From Prevotella melaninogenica (GTDB lineage: Bacteria; Bacteroidota; Bacteroidia; Bacteroidales; Bacteroidaceae): 64,000 nt of DNA. Shown in pieces: positions 27,462-36,531 of the stretch. Both the position numbers and the translations under genes were made by a program. Position 1 is the stretch's first letter, and each line of letters begins with the position of its first letter. A model generated the notes under the pieces. It had not been told where the DNA came from. It saw only the letters and a list, made by a program, of their open reading frames with translations, and ran no database searches. Location of the stretch: contig NZ_CP072348.1 of assembly GCF_018127925.1 (NCBI RefSeq), positions 1,532,001 to 1,596,000 on the forward strand, in the 5' to 3' direction.

Positions 27462-27520
27462 CCGCACATATGGTGCGGAGGGTTAGCACGAGTGGTGCGG
27501 GGCGTTAGCACCAATGGTGC
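27462..27520. repeat. Phased palindrome array, GCAC family, 22-bp period
   Basis: CCGCACATATGGTGCGG (27462-27478), GCACGAGTGGTGC (27486-27498) and GCACCAATGGTGC (27508-27520) have centres at 27470, 27492 and 27514. The gap 27277-27800 holds no gene beyond this and the terminator. Confidence 0.85.
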
Positions 27521-27800
27521 GGAGGGTTAATCAGGATGCAATATGTTGTTAGTATAGTTATTGTATAGCATAGAAATGATAGGAAAGAATCCTAACTTTA
27601 AGTTGTTCTTTTTACTTTCAAAACTTGTGTTATCAGATTTTTTTTGTTAGTTTTGCACTGTATAATGCGCACATAGATTATATAGTAAAATACTACTGGT
27701 TACGTGATTGATAATGATTTTATTGATGTTGTTTGTTGTAATGGGAAACAACTTTGTATTACATCTATATCATCTTTTCAGCCGTAAAAACATAGAGAAT

Positions 27801-30278
27801 ATGAAAATTAATAGATTAATCGTTACTTTGGGTATGATGGCTATTGCCATAACCGCACATGGTCAGACCTCAACTATATCGGGTGTATTACTCGATTCTT
27901 TGACCCATGAGGGCGAACCATACGCCACTATCAGAGTCTACAAAGGTAAGAAAAGCGAAACACCAGTGGCTATGTCGGTGACAGAAAAGGACGGAAAGTT
28001 CTCTCAAAAGGTAACAGGACAGGGCAGTTATCTCGTTTCTTTTACTTCAATGGGACGTAAGGAAATTCTGCGTAAGGTACAACTTACGGCAACAGGTGGT
28101 ATTATCAACCTTGGAAATCTCCTTGTACAAGACGATACAAAGCAGTTGAAAGATGTCGAGGTTGTGGCACAAAAGCCGCTGGTAAAGATGGAAACCGACA
28201 AGATGACCTACGATGTTCAGAGTGATAACGATGTCAAGACAAACACCGTACTTGATATGTTGCGCAAGGTTCCGATGGTAACTGTGGACGGACAGGATAA
28301 TATTACTGTCAATGGACAAGGTTCCTTCAAGGTCTATGTGGACGGAAAACCTAACGTAATGTTCTCTTCTAATCCCTCACAGATATTCAAAGCAATGCCT
28401 GCTTCGGCTGTGAAATCTATCGAAGTAGTCACAAACCCTGGTGCAAAATATGATGCAGAGGGTGTCGGTGGTGTGCTGAATATCATCATGAACACTGGTG
28501 ATGGAAAGAGTAAGGCAAAGATGAACGGATATAATGGCAGTGTAGCTCTTACCTTAGGCAACAATGGTTCTCGCACCACAACCTTCTTTAGTGGACAGCA
28601 GGGAAAGCTCACCTACAGTGCCAATGTCATGGGAGCGAAATTCAAGTCAAACGGAACAGAAACCGAAATGCGCCGTACTTCTTCTGATGGGTCACGTATG
28701 GACTATTGGCAAAAGGGCAATACAAAAATCAATTTTACGATGGCTAACATCAGTTTAGGCTATGAACTCGATTCGGTGAGTAATATTGGTGCTACGTTCG
28801 GGTTGACTGGTCACACGATGAAAAACGATGGTCATCCTACGACAACCTTCTCAGGTGGAGCCTATGGAACTGGTTTCACGTATGGCAATGAGATGACAAT
28901 GGAGAATAAAAACATGTCGTTTAACGGTAGTGTTGACTATCAACGCTTCTTTAATAAGGCACGTACAAGTAGTCTGACATTGAGTTATCTCTTCACAACC
29001 TCACCTGCAGAAAACAACAATCGACGCATTTATGACGCCTTACCAGCAGGTGTGTCGATCCCTTTAACAGACCTTTATTCGGCTGCAAAGATGCGTGGAA
29101 CAGAGCATACTGTGCAGGTTGACTTCACGACTCCATTAGGAAAAGGACAGACATTGAGTACTGGTTTGAAGTTTATTTCTCATCGCAACTCGTCTGACTC
29201 TAAGTTCTATGACATTACAGGTGGTACAGAGGTTTATAATGCAGCTAACAGTGTGAACTATAAGAACACGCAGAGTATCTTGGCAGAGTATGCTGAGTAC
29301 AGTGCGACAATGGGTAAGTTGGGTGCAAAGGCAGGTCTGCGTTATGAACATACGTGGGAGAAGGTGAACTTTATTGTTGGTTCTGGTGCCGACTTTAAGA
29401 AGAATTATGGAAGTCTTGTTCCCTCTGCCAGCCTCAGTTATAACATCTCTGGCGGTGTCAACTTAGGCTTGAATTACAACATGCGCATCAGCCGTCCGGG
29501 TATTAGTTACCTCAACCCATATATCGATCGTTCTAATCCAACAGTCTTGAGCTATGGTAATCCGAACCTATCGGTTGAGAAGAGCCACAACGTTAGCTTA
29601 GTATTCAATTACTTTACACCAAAGTTTATGATGAACATGACACTTGGTGAAGCTTTTGCCAACAACCAAATTGAGCAGTATTCATTCATGAACGGAACCG
29701 TATTAAATACTACCTACGGCAATATTGTACGTAGTCGTTGGACCAACTTTACTACCTTTATGAACTATGCTGTCACCCCTAAGACACGTATCATGCTCAA
29801 TGGAGGAGTTGACTATGGAGATATTCGTTCAGAGAAGTTGGGCGAATACAACCATGGCTGGCAAGCAAGCGCATTCTTAGGAGTACAACAAACCTTCCCA
29901 TGGAAGATAAATTGGAGTGTGTTTATGGGTGGACTGACAAAGAAATACTTATTGCAGGGATATAATGGAGGTTTTAATATGTTCACATCAACCCTTTCAA
30001 AGAGTTTCATCAAGGACAAACTCAACCTCAGTTTGATGTATTTCGTTCCGCTGACAGGCAAGATGCACATCAAGCAATACAGCCATGGTGCTAACTTCGA
30101 GAACCACATGAACATCACGATACCAGCACAGCAGGTGGCATTAACCATCACTTGGAATTTTGGAAATACTAAGAAGCAGTTCCAAACACATGAGAGTAAG
30201 ATTTCAAATGACTTCCAAGAGAAGAAGAACGACCAACAAATGAATGGTGTTGGAATGGGTGCTGGTACTGGTATGTAG
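27801..30278 (+). CDS. TonB-dependent outer-membrane beta-barrel receptor
   Basis: This 825-residue protein starts at the ATG at 27801 (MKINRLIVTLGMMAIAITAHGQ), a clean signal peptide. A carboxypeptidase-D-like regulatory domain covers about residues 25-105. A plug-like domain follows (LDMLRKVPMVTVDGQDNITV, YDAEGVGGVLNIIMN). The rest is an outer-membrane beta-barrel of the OMP_b-brl_2 type, with alternating aromatic strands. Proteins of this group import small ligands or metals, but the substrate is not evident. No SusD partner is adjacent. A 22-bp phased palindrome array begins 20 nt after the stop. Confidence 0.9.
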   Translation: MKINRLIVTLGMMAIAITAHGQTSTISGVLLDSLTHEGEPYATIRVYKGKKSETPVAMSVTEKDGKFSQKVTGQGSYLVSFTSMGRKEILRKVQLTATGGIINLGNLLVQDDTKQLKDVEVVAQKPLVKMETDKMTYDVQSDNDVKTNTVLDMLRKVPMVTVDGQDNITVNGQGSFKVYVDGKPNVMFSSNPSQIFKAMPASAVKSIEVVTNPGAKYDAEGVGGVLNIIMNTGDGKSKAKMNGYNGSVALTLGNNGSRTTTFFSGQQGKLTYSANVMGAKFKSNGTETEMRRTSSDGSRMDYWQKGNTKINFTMANISLGYELDSVSNIGATFGLTGHTMKNDGHPTTTFSGGAYGTGFTYGNEMTMENKNMSFNGSVDYQRFFNKARTSSLTLSYLFTTSPAENNNRRIYDALPAGVSIPLTDLYSAAKMRGTEHTVQVDFTTPLGKGQTLSTGLKFISHRNSSDSKFYDITGGTEVYNAANSVNYKNTQSILAEYAEYSATMGKLGAKAGLRYEHTWEKVNFIVGSGADFKKNYGSLVPSASLSYNISGGVNLGLNYNMRISRPGISYLNPYIDRSNPTVLSYGNPNLSVEKSHNVSLVFNYFTPKFMMNMTLGEAFANNQIEQYSFMNGTVLNTTYGNIVRSRWTNFTTFMNYAVTPKTRIMLNGGVDYGDIRSEKLGEYNHGWQASAFLGVQQTFPWKINWSVFMGGLTKKYLLQGYNGGFNMFTSTLSKSFIKDKLNLSLMYFVPLTGKMHIKQYSHGANFENHMNITIPAQQVALTITWNFGNTKKQFQTHESKISNDFQEKKNDQQMNGVGMGAGTGM

Positions 30279-30297
30279 CCCTATCTCCGAATTATTT

Positions 30298-30369
30298 TCA
30301 TGAAAATAAATATTTCTTATCATGAAGAAAAATATTTCTTGTCGTGAAAATAATTCTTTTTGTTCATGA
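30298..30369. repeat. Phased palindrome array, TTTCATGAAA family, 22-bp period
   Basis: TCATGA cores (TCGTGA in the third) start at 30298, 30320, 30342 and 30364, each exactly 22 bp apart, just behind the receptor gene. Confidence 0.85.
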
Positions 30370-30463
30370 ATAAAATTCATAGTTGTGGTCTTCCTGTACG
30401 ATGAACATACGTAGAATGTAGGTTTTCTACATGTTTATTCTACGTAAAAAGAGCATAAAAAAG

Positions 30464-30498
30464 AAGCGATATCAAGGTGTTTTTGATATCGCTTTTTC
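30464..30498 (+). terminator. Intrinsic terminator after the receptor gene
   Basis: AAGCGATATCAA (30464-30475) and TTGATATCGCTT (30483-30494) form a 12-bp stem, followed by TTTCCTTTTC. Confidence 0.75.
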
Positions 30499-30548
30499 CT
30501 TTTCTTGTATCTTGTAATTGTTTGTTAGTTAGCTGGTTAATGGTTATA

Positions 30549-30614
30549 CAAGTTTGTGTCACACAAGTTTGTGTCACACAAACTTGTGTGATTGCTATTT
30601 TATTACTATATTTG
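30549..30614 (+). promoter_or_regulatory. Promoter and palindromic operator candidate of the ATPase gene
   Basis: The word CAAGTTTGTGTCACA occurs twice in tandem. The second copy continues into CACAAACTTG, giving a near-perfect 23-bp palindrome whose arms are CAAGTTTGTG and CACAAACTTG. CTTG at the right end and TATATTTG (30607-30614), 20 bp apart, form a promoter, so a repressor bound to the palindrome would cover the -33 element. Confidence 0.55.
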
Positions 30615-30645
30615 CAGTCGTAAGACAAGGTAAAACGTAATCGTT

Positions 30646-31779
30646 ATGTGCAAGAAATTTGTTTATGGAGTAGCTGTTTCCGATTATAACTTCATAGGAA
30701 GAGAAGTGGAAACAAAGCGATTGATGAATAATTTCAGAGGTGGTATCAATACCATTCTGATGTCTCCTCGGCGACTGGGAAAGACTTCCTTGGTGATGCG
30801 TGTGTGTGAAAAGCTGAAGTCAGAAGATATTATTACGATTTATTTAGACATCTTTGGATGTAAGAGCGAATATGACTTTTACAACCGTTTGGCGTCAGAA
30901 GTACTGAAGCAGACGGCATCAAAGCAGAGTATGTGGCTCGAGGAGGCAAAGGAGTTTTTGTACAGACTTACGCCAAAGATATCATTCAGTCCAGAACCGA
31001 ACAGTGATTTTGCTATTTCTTTGGGTATAACACCGAAGACGCATACGCCAGAAGAAGTGCTTGAGATGGCTGAAAAGATTGCCATAAAGAAAGGAAAGCA
31101 GATTGTTGTCTGTATTGATGAGTTCCAACAGATAGGTGAGATGACTGATAGTAAGCATGTACAGGCACGATTAAGGAGTGTATGGCAACATCAGAAGCAT
31201 GTATCTTACTGTCTTTTCGGTAGTAAGCATCACTTGATGAGTAGCATCTTCCTACACCGCAGTATGCCTTTCTATCAGTTTGGCGACTTGATAGTACTCG
31301 ACAAGATACCATCGGCTGAGTGGGTGGAGTATATTGTCAGTCATTTTGCAGATGGTAAGAGGACTATCAGTTCAGCCCTTGCGGAAGAGATATGCAGCTT
31401 CACCGACAACTATTCAGCCTATGTTCAGCAGTTATCTTGGCTCGTTTATACACAGAAGGAAGAAGGAGAGACAGTGGATGAAACCGATATCAAGCAGGCT
31501 ACAGACGACCTTTTAGCAACGAATGAGGTACTCTTTATGCAGATGGTTGAACCCCTCTCGGAGTATCAACTTAACTTTCTGCGTGCCTTATGCTCTGGTG
31601 TTACGAAGGACTTTGGACTTGCAAAGATACGAGAGAAATATCAATTGGGGAGTTACTCGAATATCAACCGATTGCAGAAAGCACTCCTTGAGCGTGACTT
31701 GATAGAAAAACGTGGGACAGAGTTGGCTATTACTGACCCTGTTTTTGCCAAGTGGTTTCAACGAAAAATGATGTTTTAA
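30646..31779 (+). CDS. AAA-type ATPase with C-terminal winged-helix-like domain
   Basis: This 377-residue protein has a Walker A loop PRRLGKTSL at residues 41-49 and a Walker B strand IVVCIDEFQQI near residue 156. These are typical of the archaeal-ATPase/STAND-like group (FIGREVE at 17-23). The last about 70 residues (FLRALCSGVTKDFGLAKIRE.., NINRLQKALLERDLI) look like a winged helix. Its function is unknown. Relatives are common in Bacteroidota, often as isolated genes. It is monocistronic here, with its own palindrome-covered promoter and a strong terminator. Confidence 0.85.
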   Translation: MCKKFVYGVAVSDYNFIGREVETKRLMNNFRGGINTILMSPRRLGKTSLVMRVCEKLKSEDIITIYLDIFGCKSEYDFYNRLASEVLKQTASKQSMWLEEAKEFLYRLTPKISFSPEPNSDFAISLGITPKTHTPEEVLEMAEKIAIKKGKQIVVCIDEFQQIGEMTDSKHVQARLRSVWQHQKHVSYCLFGSKHHLMSSIFLHRSMPFYQFGDLIVLDKIPSAEWVEYIVSHFADGKRTISSALAEEICSFTDNYSAYVQQLSWLVYTQKEEGETVDETDIKQATDDLLATNEVLFMQMVEPLSEYQLNFLRALCSGVTKDFGLAKIREKYQLGSYSNINRLQKALLERDLIEKRGTELAITDPVFAKWFQRKMMF

Positions 31780-31801
31780 GAATCAGAGAAGGCATAAAAT
31801 A

Positions 31802-31876
31802 AAAGGCGTCAAGTCAATAGTTTTTATCGTATTACATACTTTTCTTATACGAAGAAACTATTGACTTGACGCCTTT
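31802..31876. terminator. Bidirectional terminator between convergent genes
   Basis: AAAGGCGTCAAGTCAATAGT.. (31802-31823) is a perfect 22-bp inverted repeat with 31855-31876. T-rich flanks and an inner CGTAT/ATACG stem extend it. It serves the ATPase gene and the PAP2 gene. Confidence 0.85.
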
Positions 31877-31919
31877 AATCGACTTTATTATAGTCTTATT
31901 CCTTATCCATAGTGTAGCA

Positions 31920-32888
31920 TTACGCCGTTATCATCTTACGTGATATGCGTAGGAGGATGGCGAAGAGGATAACTGCAGTGATGAAACCAGCGATGGCATC
32001 AATGAGATAATGCGCTTGAATATAAACAGTGGCACAGCAAAGCAGAAGATAGAAAGGTGCAAGGATAGCTAAAAGTTTATAGTTGCGGTCGTGCCAAAGG
32101 AGCAACATACAGATAGTGCTAACACCAACGTGTGAGCTTGGGAAGGCTGCAGTAGGACGCTCACCAGCAGCCTTAGCATCCTCAACGAGGTGATAGAAAA
32201 TGCCATCAGTATATCCGGGGCTTGGTAAACACTCCTGATGATGGTTGAAGTAGTCGTGAACATTAGGGAAGATACCCGCTGTCACGTTCTGCAAACCTAT
32301 CGCCTTGTAATAGAAGGTAGGTCCTGTTACAGGCACGAAGATGAATACGATGTAATAAATAAAGAAGGAAGAGAGGATGATAAAGGTAGCTCTATTAAAC
32401 TCCTTATAGTACCATCCGAAGTAATAAACAGCCGTTGCGGCTATCATAGGATAGTAGGCTGCATAGCCCATATCGAACAACTCGCTGAAGAGATGTCCCG
32501 GCAAAGCCTTTGAGAAGAGTAGGGCTGGCTGACAACCAAAGAGGTCTTGCTCCCATTGCGCAAATAGATGGTCGAGGTTGGGCAGGTGTCTATTGATTTC
32601 AAAGGTGTCAGGATACCACCAAGCAAGCAGTCCTAACTGTACGCCAACACGTAGGAAACGAGTCGCCCTACAGGGAGCTAAGCGATAAACCACCCACATA
32701 GCAGCCGTCAAAGCGACGATGCGTAGACGCCCGAAGATCATTGCCTGCGGGTTGTTAATGGTGGTGTACATAAAGAAGATGACGATGAGTGTCAGCACCA
32801 AGTAAGCCATTACCACCCATTCGTATGCCATAAGACCCTTTACGGGCTTCTTTTCTAATTTAAATAAGTCTATGATGAATTGTTTCAT
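31920..32888 (-). CDS. PAP2-family membrane enzyme (Aur1/inositol phosphotransferase-like)
   Basis: This 322-residue protein with about six membrane segments carries the PAP2 phosphatase/transferase motifs in the order GPTFYY, FPSSHVGVS (residue about 250) and HYLIDAIAG (residue about 295), which supply the catalytic histidines and aspartate. The layout resembles the PAP2_3 subgroup that includes inositol-phosphorylceramide synthases. Sphingolipid and inositol-lipid synthesis is known in Bacteroidota, so a lipid head-group transfer role is plausible but unproven. It follows an epimerase gene on the same strand. Confidence 0.85.
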   Translation of the reverse strand: MKQFIIDLFKLEKKPVKGLMAYEWVVMAYLVLTLIVIFFMYTTINNPQAMIFGRLRIVALTAAMWVVYRLAPCRATRFLRVGVQLGLLAWWYPDTFEINRHLPNLDHLFAQWEQDLFGCQPALLFSKALPGHLFSELFDMGYAAYYPMIAATAVYYFGWYYKEFNRATFIILSSFFIYYIVFIFVPVTGPTFYYKAIGLQNVTAGIFPNVHDYFNHHQECLPSPGYTDGIFYHLVEDAKAAGERPTAAFPSSHVGVSTICMLLLWHDRNYKLLAILAPFYLLLCCATVYIQAHYLIDAIAGFITAVILFAILLRISRKMITA

Positions 32889-32902
32889 TGTTTGTTGTTA
32901 TT

Positions 32903-32956
32903 GGGCTTATTAGGCCTATTAGCCTTATTAGCCTAATTGGGCCAATAAGGCTAATA
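32903..32956. repeat. Inverted repeat of the AATAAGCC/TTATTAGGC type
   Basis: The arms AGCCTTATT (32921-32929) and AATAAGGCT (near 32944-32952) form a hairpin in the gap between the epimerase and PAP2 genes. The words match the tandem repeat at 21181-21300. Confidence 0.65.
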
Positions 32957-32969
32957 ATAATTAGCTATC

Positions 32970-33959
32970 CTATAGCCAGCCTTCTTTTTTATACCATTCA
33001 ATAGTCTCTTTCACGCCTCGTTGGAGGTCATATTCAGGCTTATAACCTAACTCTTCAATCGCTGGGCGGATGTTACAACGCCAGTTACGCTGCTTTAGAA
33101 TCTGGTATTTGTCGTTGTTTAAAGCCGAAATCTTACCTGTCGCATGTCCAATAAGGTCGCCAAAGAACGTGACAACACGTAATACCCATATCGGAGCTGT
33201 GATGCGAATCCACCAAGGACGACCTAACTCCTCGTGGATAAGGTCGCTAAAGGTAGTACTCTGATAGACGTTCCCATCACTTAGGAAGTAGGCACTGCCT
33301 ATCTTTCCGTGGTCAAGTGCAAGGAAGGTAGCCTGTACCACGTCCTTAACATATACGAAGGTGATATCCTGCTGCTTATAACCAACAGCAAAGTCGCTAT
33401 GCCCCTTGATGCTCTTTGCCATTAGGAAGTAATCCTTCTCACGTGGTCCATATACGCCTGTTGGGCGCAAGATGATATAAGGAAAGGACGAAGGCAACAA
33501 CTGTTCAGCCTCCAACTTACTCTTACCGTAAGCCGTGTTAGGTCGAGGAGTGTCTGTTGGCTCAATCTCCTTATAAGGTTGTTGCTCTCTGATAGCACCG
33601 AAGATGCTAAGGCTTGAGAGGAAAACAAAACGCTCCAAAGGCTGATTAAGTTCCTGCAGCGCCTGTACGAAGTTGCGCGTACCATCTCGATTGACACGGA
33701 AGAAATCCTCTTTGTTTAAGCATTTTGTCACACCAGCGGCATGAACAACATAGTCAAACTGATGTCCAGAGAGCTGTTCTTTTAGCTTGTCAACAGATGA
33801 GAAGTCAAGTTCTATGAAGTGAATACGCTCATCTTGTAGGTATTCTCGTGAGGAAGTACGGCGTACTACCGCCCAAGTTTCCATACCCTTGCGCAGTGCT
33901 TCCTCCACGATAAAGGAGCCTATGAAGCCCGATGCGCCTGTTATAAGTATCTTTTTCAT
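32970..33959 (-). CDS. NAD(P)-dependent epimerase/dehydratase (extended SDR)
   Basis: This 329-residue extended short-chain dehydrogenase starts at the ATG at 33959. The upstream frame extension to 34070 crosses the promoter and operator and is rejected. The Rossmann motif GASGFIGSF is at residues 8-16. The catalytic Ser region is SSLSIFGA and the YxxxK motif is AYGKSK, near residue 150. Such enzymes act on nucleotide sugars or sterol-like and dihydroflavonol-like substrates, and the substrate cannot be assigned here. It is probably co-transcribed with the PAP2 gene, 81 nt downstream. Confidence 0.9.
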   Translation of the reverse strand: MKKILITGASGFIGSFIVEEALRKGMETWAVVRRTSSREYLQDERIHFIELDFSSVDKLKEQLSGHQFDYVVHAAGVTKCLNKEDFFRVNRDGTRNFVQALQELNQPLERFVFLSSLSIFGAIREQQPYKEIEPTDTPRPNTAYGKSKLEAEQLLPSSFPYIILRPTGVYGPREKDYFLMAKSIKGHSDFAVGYKQQDITFVYVKDVVQATFLALDHGKIGSAYFLSDGNVYQSTTFSDLIHEELGRPWWIRITAPIWVLRVVTFFGDLIGHATGKISALNNDKYQILKQRNWRCNIRPAIEELGYKPEYDLQRGVKETIEWYKKEGWL

Positions 33960-33970
33960 TAAAAATTTCG

Positions 33971-33991
33971 TTGCAAACGTTTGCAAAGATA
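33971..33991 (-). promoter_or_regulatory. LacI-type operator overlapping the epimerase promoter
   Basis: TTGCAAACGTTTGCAA (33971-33986) is a perfect 16-bp palindrome matching the LacI-family pattern TGnAAnCGnTTnCA. It overlaps the minus-strand -7 box TATCTTTG (33991-33984). Its TTTG also sits 20 bp upstream of TTACTTTG (34004-34011), a possible rightward promoter towards rnr. Confidence 0.6.
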
Positions 33992-34105
33992 CAAACTTTT
34001 TCGTTACTTTGTGGAAAATAACAAAACTCAAGTTTCGGTTTTTAGATGTTTTGTATGTAATGAACAGCATTGCAACTAAGTATCAAACCGTTTTGTCTCG
34101 GTCTA

Positions 34106-34166
34106 CCGGACATGTGCTACGGCTATTTCGGACAACTTGTCCGAAGCCTCCGGACAATAATGTTCG
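34106..34166. repeat. Phased palindromes, CGGACA..TGTCCG
   Basis: A site centred at ACATGT (34112), TCGGACAACTTGTCCGA (34128-34144) and CGGACAATAATGTTCG (34151-34166) are spaced about 22.5-23.5 bp centre to centre in the divergent gap upstream of rnr. Confidence 0.6.
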
Positions 34167-34225
34167 ATGGCTTTCAGGATTGCTTAGGATAACCTTTACT
34201 TGAGTTCAAAACAACTAATTCCACT

Positions 34226-36523
34226 ATGAGGAAAGAAAAGAAAAGCAGCAAGCGATTGACTAAGAAGCAGCTTGCAGAGAAACTCATGAGTTTCTTTCAG
34301 ACACAACCCGACGAGACATTTAGCTTTAAACAGATATTCCATGCACTCAAACTGACCACCCATCCAGCCAAAATGTTGGCGATAGATGTGATGGAGGAAT
34401 TGGCGTGGGACGACTTCCTTTCAAAGGTTGGAGAGAGTGCTTACACGTTGAATACCAAGGGACAGGTGCAGGAAGGTACCTTTATCCGTAAGGCGAATGG
34501 TAAGAATACATTCCTGCCAGAGGATGGTGGTACACCAGTCTTTGTCTCTGAGCGTAATTCTATGGCGGCTTTGAATGGCGACCAAGTGAGAGTTCAGTTC
34601 ATGGCACGCCGTCAGAACCATATAAAAGAGGCAATGGTCATCGCGATACTGCAACGGAAGAAAGACACCTTCGTTGGAAGGTTGCGGGTCGAGAAGGACA
34701 TTGCCTTTCTTGTAACGCAGGAGAATCTCTTTATTCATGACATCCTTATCCCTAAGAAGAAACTAAAGGGAGGAAAGACAGACGACCGTGCTTTGGTGAA
34801 GATTACCAAGTGGCCTGATGCCGATCATAAGAACCTTGTGGGCGAAGTGGTGGACGTCTTGGGTGAAGCTGGTGACAATGATGTGGAGATGAATACCATC
34901 CTTGCACAGTATGGATTGCCTTATAAGTATCCTAAACGTGTCGAGGATGCTGCCGAGAAGATAAGTGCTGAGATCACAGCACAAGACTATGCGGAACGTG
35001 AAGACTTCCGTGACGTATGGACTTGTACGATAGATCCACGCGATGCGAAGGACTTTGACGATGCACTTTCTATCCGAAAGTTAGAGAGTGGACTGTGGGA
35101 AGTGGGCGTACATATTGCTGACGTGTCGCATTATGTCAAAGAAGGAGATATTATTGACCGTGAAGCGCAACAGCGTGCAACGTCAGTTTATCTCGTAGAC
35201 CGTACTATCCCGATGCTTCCAGAGCGTCTTTGTAACTTTATCTGTTCGCTCCGTCCAGACGAAGAGAAGCTTGCTTTCAGTTGTATCTTCAACCTTGACG
35301 ATGAAGCAAACGTAAAGGCTTACCGCATTGTGCACACGGTTATCAAGTCAAATCGTCGTTATGCCTATGAAGAGGCACAGCAGATATTGGAAGACAACGG
35401 TGTTGTTGATGGTACAGGTGAGCCTGCTCCAACCCCAGGAAAGGCAGGATATAAAGGCGAGAATGCCGAGCAAATCATTACACTCGACCGTCTTGCGAAG
35501 TTGATTCGTTGTCGTCGTATGAAGGCAGGAAGTGTTAAGTTCGATTCAGAAGAACTCCACTTCGACATTGATGAGAAGGGTAAGCCTATCCGTTGTTACT
35601 TTAAGCGATCAAAGGATGCCAACAAGTTGATTGAAGAGTTTATGCTCTTGGCTAATAAGACAGTAGCAGAAAGCGTTGGAATCGTGAAGAAAGGCAAGAA
35701 AGCAAAGACCCTTCCTTATCGTGTTCATGACAATCCTGACCCACAGAAGTTCGAGAACTTGCGTGAATTTACAGCCAAGTTCGGTTATAAACTCAAGTCT
35801 GCAAGCACGAAGGGAGCCACTGCTCGTGCGTTGAATAAGCTGATGGACGAGGTACAAGGCAAACGTGAAGAGAAGGTAATACAGACGATTGCACTCCGTT
35901 CGATGATGAAGGCGAAGTATACCACGCACAACATTGGTCACTTCGGACTTGCTTTTGATTATTACACCCACTTCACCTCGCCTATTCGTCGTTATCCTGA
36001 CACGATGGTTCATCGCTTGATAACACGCTATCAGAACGGTGGTCGCTCGGCTAATAAGGAACATTACGAGGAGCTTTGTGAGCATTGTTCAGACATGGAA
36101 CTCGTTGCACAGAATGCAGAACGCGACTCTATCAAGTATAAGATGGTTGAGTTTATGAGCGAGCATATCGGTGAATGCTATGATGCACACATCTCTGGTA
36201 TACAAAGTTTCGGCATCTATGCGGAGATTGATGAGAACCATTGCGAGGGTATGATACCAATGCGTGACCTCGACGATGACTATTACGATTTCGACGAGAA
36301 GAACTATTGTCTTGTTGGTCGTCGTCGTCACCATGTCTACCAGCTTGGTGATCCTATCCGCATACAGGTGGCTAAGGCCGATTTAGAGCGTAGACAACTC
36401 GACTTCGCACTTGATGATGGTCGCCCATTAAAGGCAAAGCAGGCTGTTGCTGAGTATGCTGTAAATAGGAAGAACGACCGAAAGAGCAGCAAGCGTGGTA
36501 GCAAGAGCCGCAGAAGAAAGTAG
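34226..36523 (+). CDS. rnr: Ribonuclease R
   Basis: This is a processive 3'-5' exoribonuclease that degrades structured RNA. The 765-residue protein has an N-terminal helical domain, cold-shock domains (TFIRKANGKNTFLPEDGG.. and FVGRLRVEKD), the RNB catalytic domain with DPRDAKDFDDALS near residue 272 that supplies the metal-binding aspartates, a C-terminal S1 domain (ISGIQSFGIYAEIDE) and a lysine/arginine-rich tail (SSKRGSKSRRRK). Length and order are standard for RNase R. The next gene begins 8 nt after its stop and is probably translationally coupled. Confidence 0.96.
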   Translation: MRKEKKSSKRLTKKQLAEKLMSFFQTQPDETFSFKQIFHALKLTTHPAKMLAIDVMEELAWDDFLSKVGESAYTLNTKGQVQEGTFIRKANGKNTFLPEDGGTPVFVSERNSMAALNGDQVRVQFMARRQNHIKEAMVIAILQRKKDTFVGRLRVEKDIAFLVTQENLFIHDILIPKKKLKGGKTDDRALVKITKWPDADHKNLVGEVVDVLGEAGDNDVEMNTILAQYGLPYKYPKRVEDAAEKISAEITAQDYAEREDFRDVWTCTIDPRDAKDFDDALSIRKLESGLWEVGVHIADVSHYVKEGDIIDREAQQRATSVYLVDRTIPMLPERLCNFICSLRPDEEKLAFSCIFNLDDEANVKAYRIVHTVIKSNRRYAYEEAQQILEDNGVVDGTGEPAPTPGKAGYKGENAEQIITLDRLAKLIRCRRMKAGSVKFDSEELHFDIDEKGKPIRCYFKRSKDANKLIEEFMLLANKTVAESVGIVKKGKKAKTLPYRVHDNPDPQKFENLREFTAKFGYKLKSASTKGATARALNKLMDEVQGKREEKVIQTIALRSMMKAKYTTHNIGHFGLAFDYYTHFTSPIRRYPDTMVHRLITRYQNGGRSANKEHYEELCEHCSDMELVAQNAERDSIKYKMVEFMSEHIGECYDAHISGIQSFGIYAEIDENHCEGMIPMRDLDDDYYDFDEKNYCLVGRRRHHVYQLGDPIRIQVAKADLERRQLDFALDDGRPLKAKQAVAEYAVNRKNDRKSSKRGSKSRRRK

Positions 36524-36531
36524 TTATCAAG

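Noticed and set aside
33960-34070. Longer N-terminus of the epimerase
   Set aside because: It would precede the Rossmann motif by an atypical stretch and reads through the promoter and operator palindrome.
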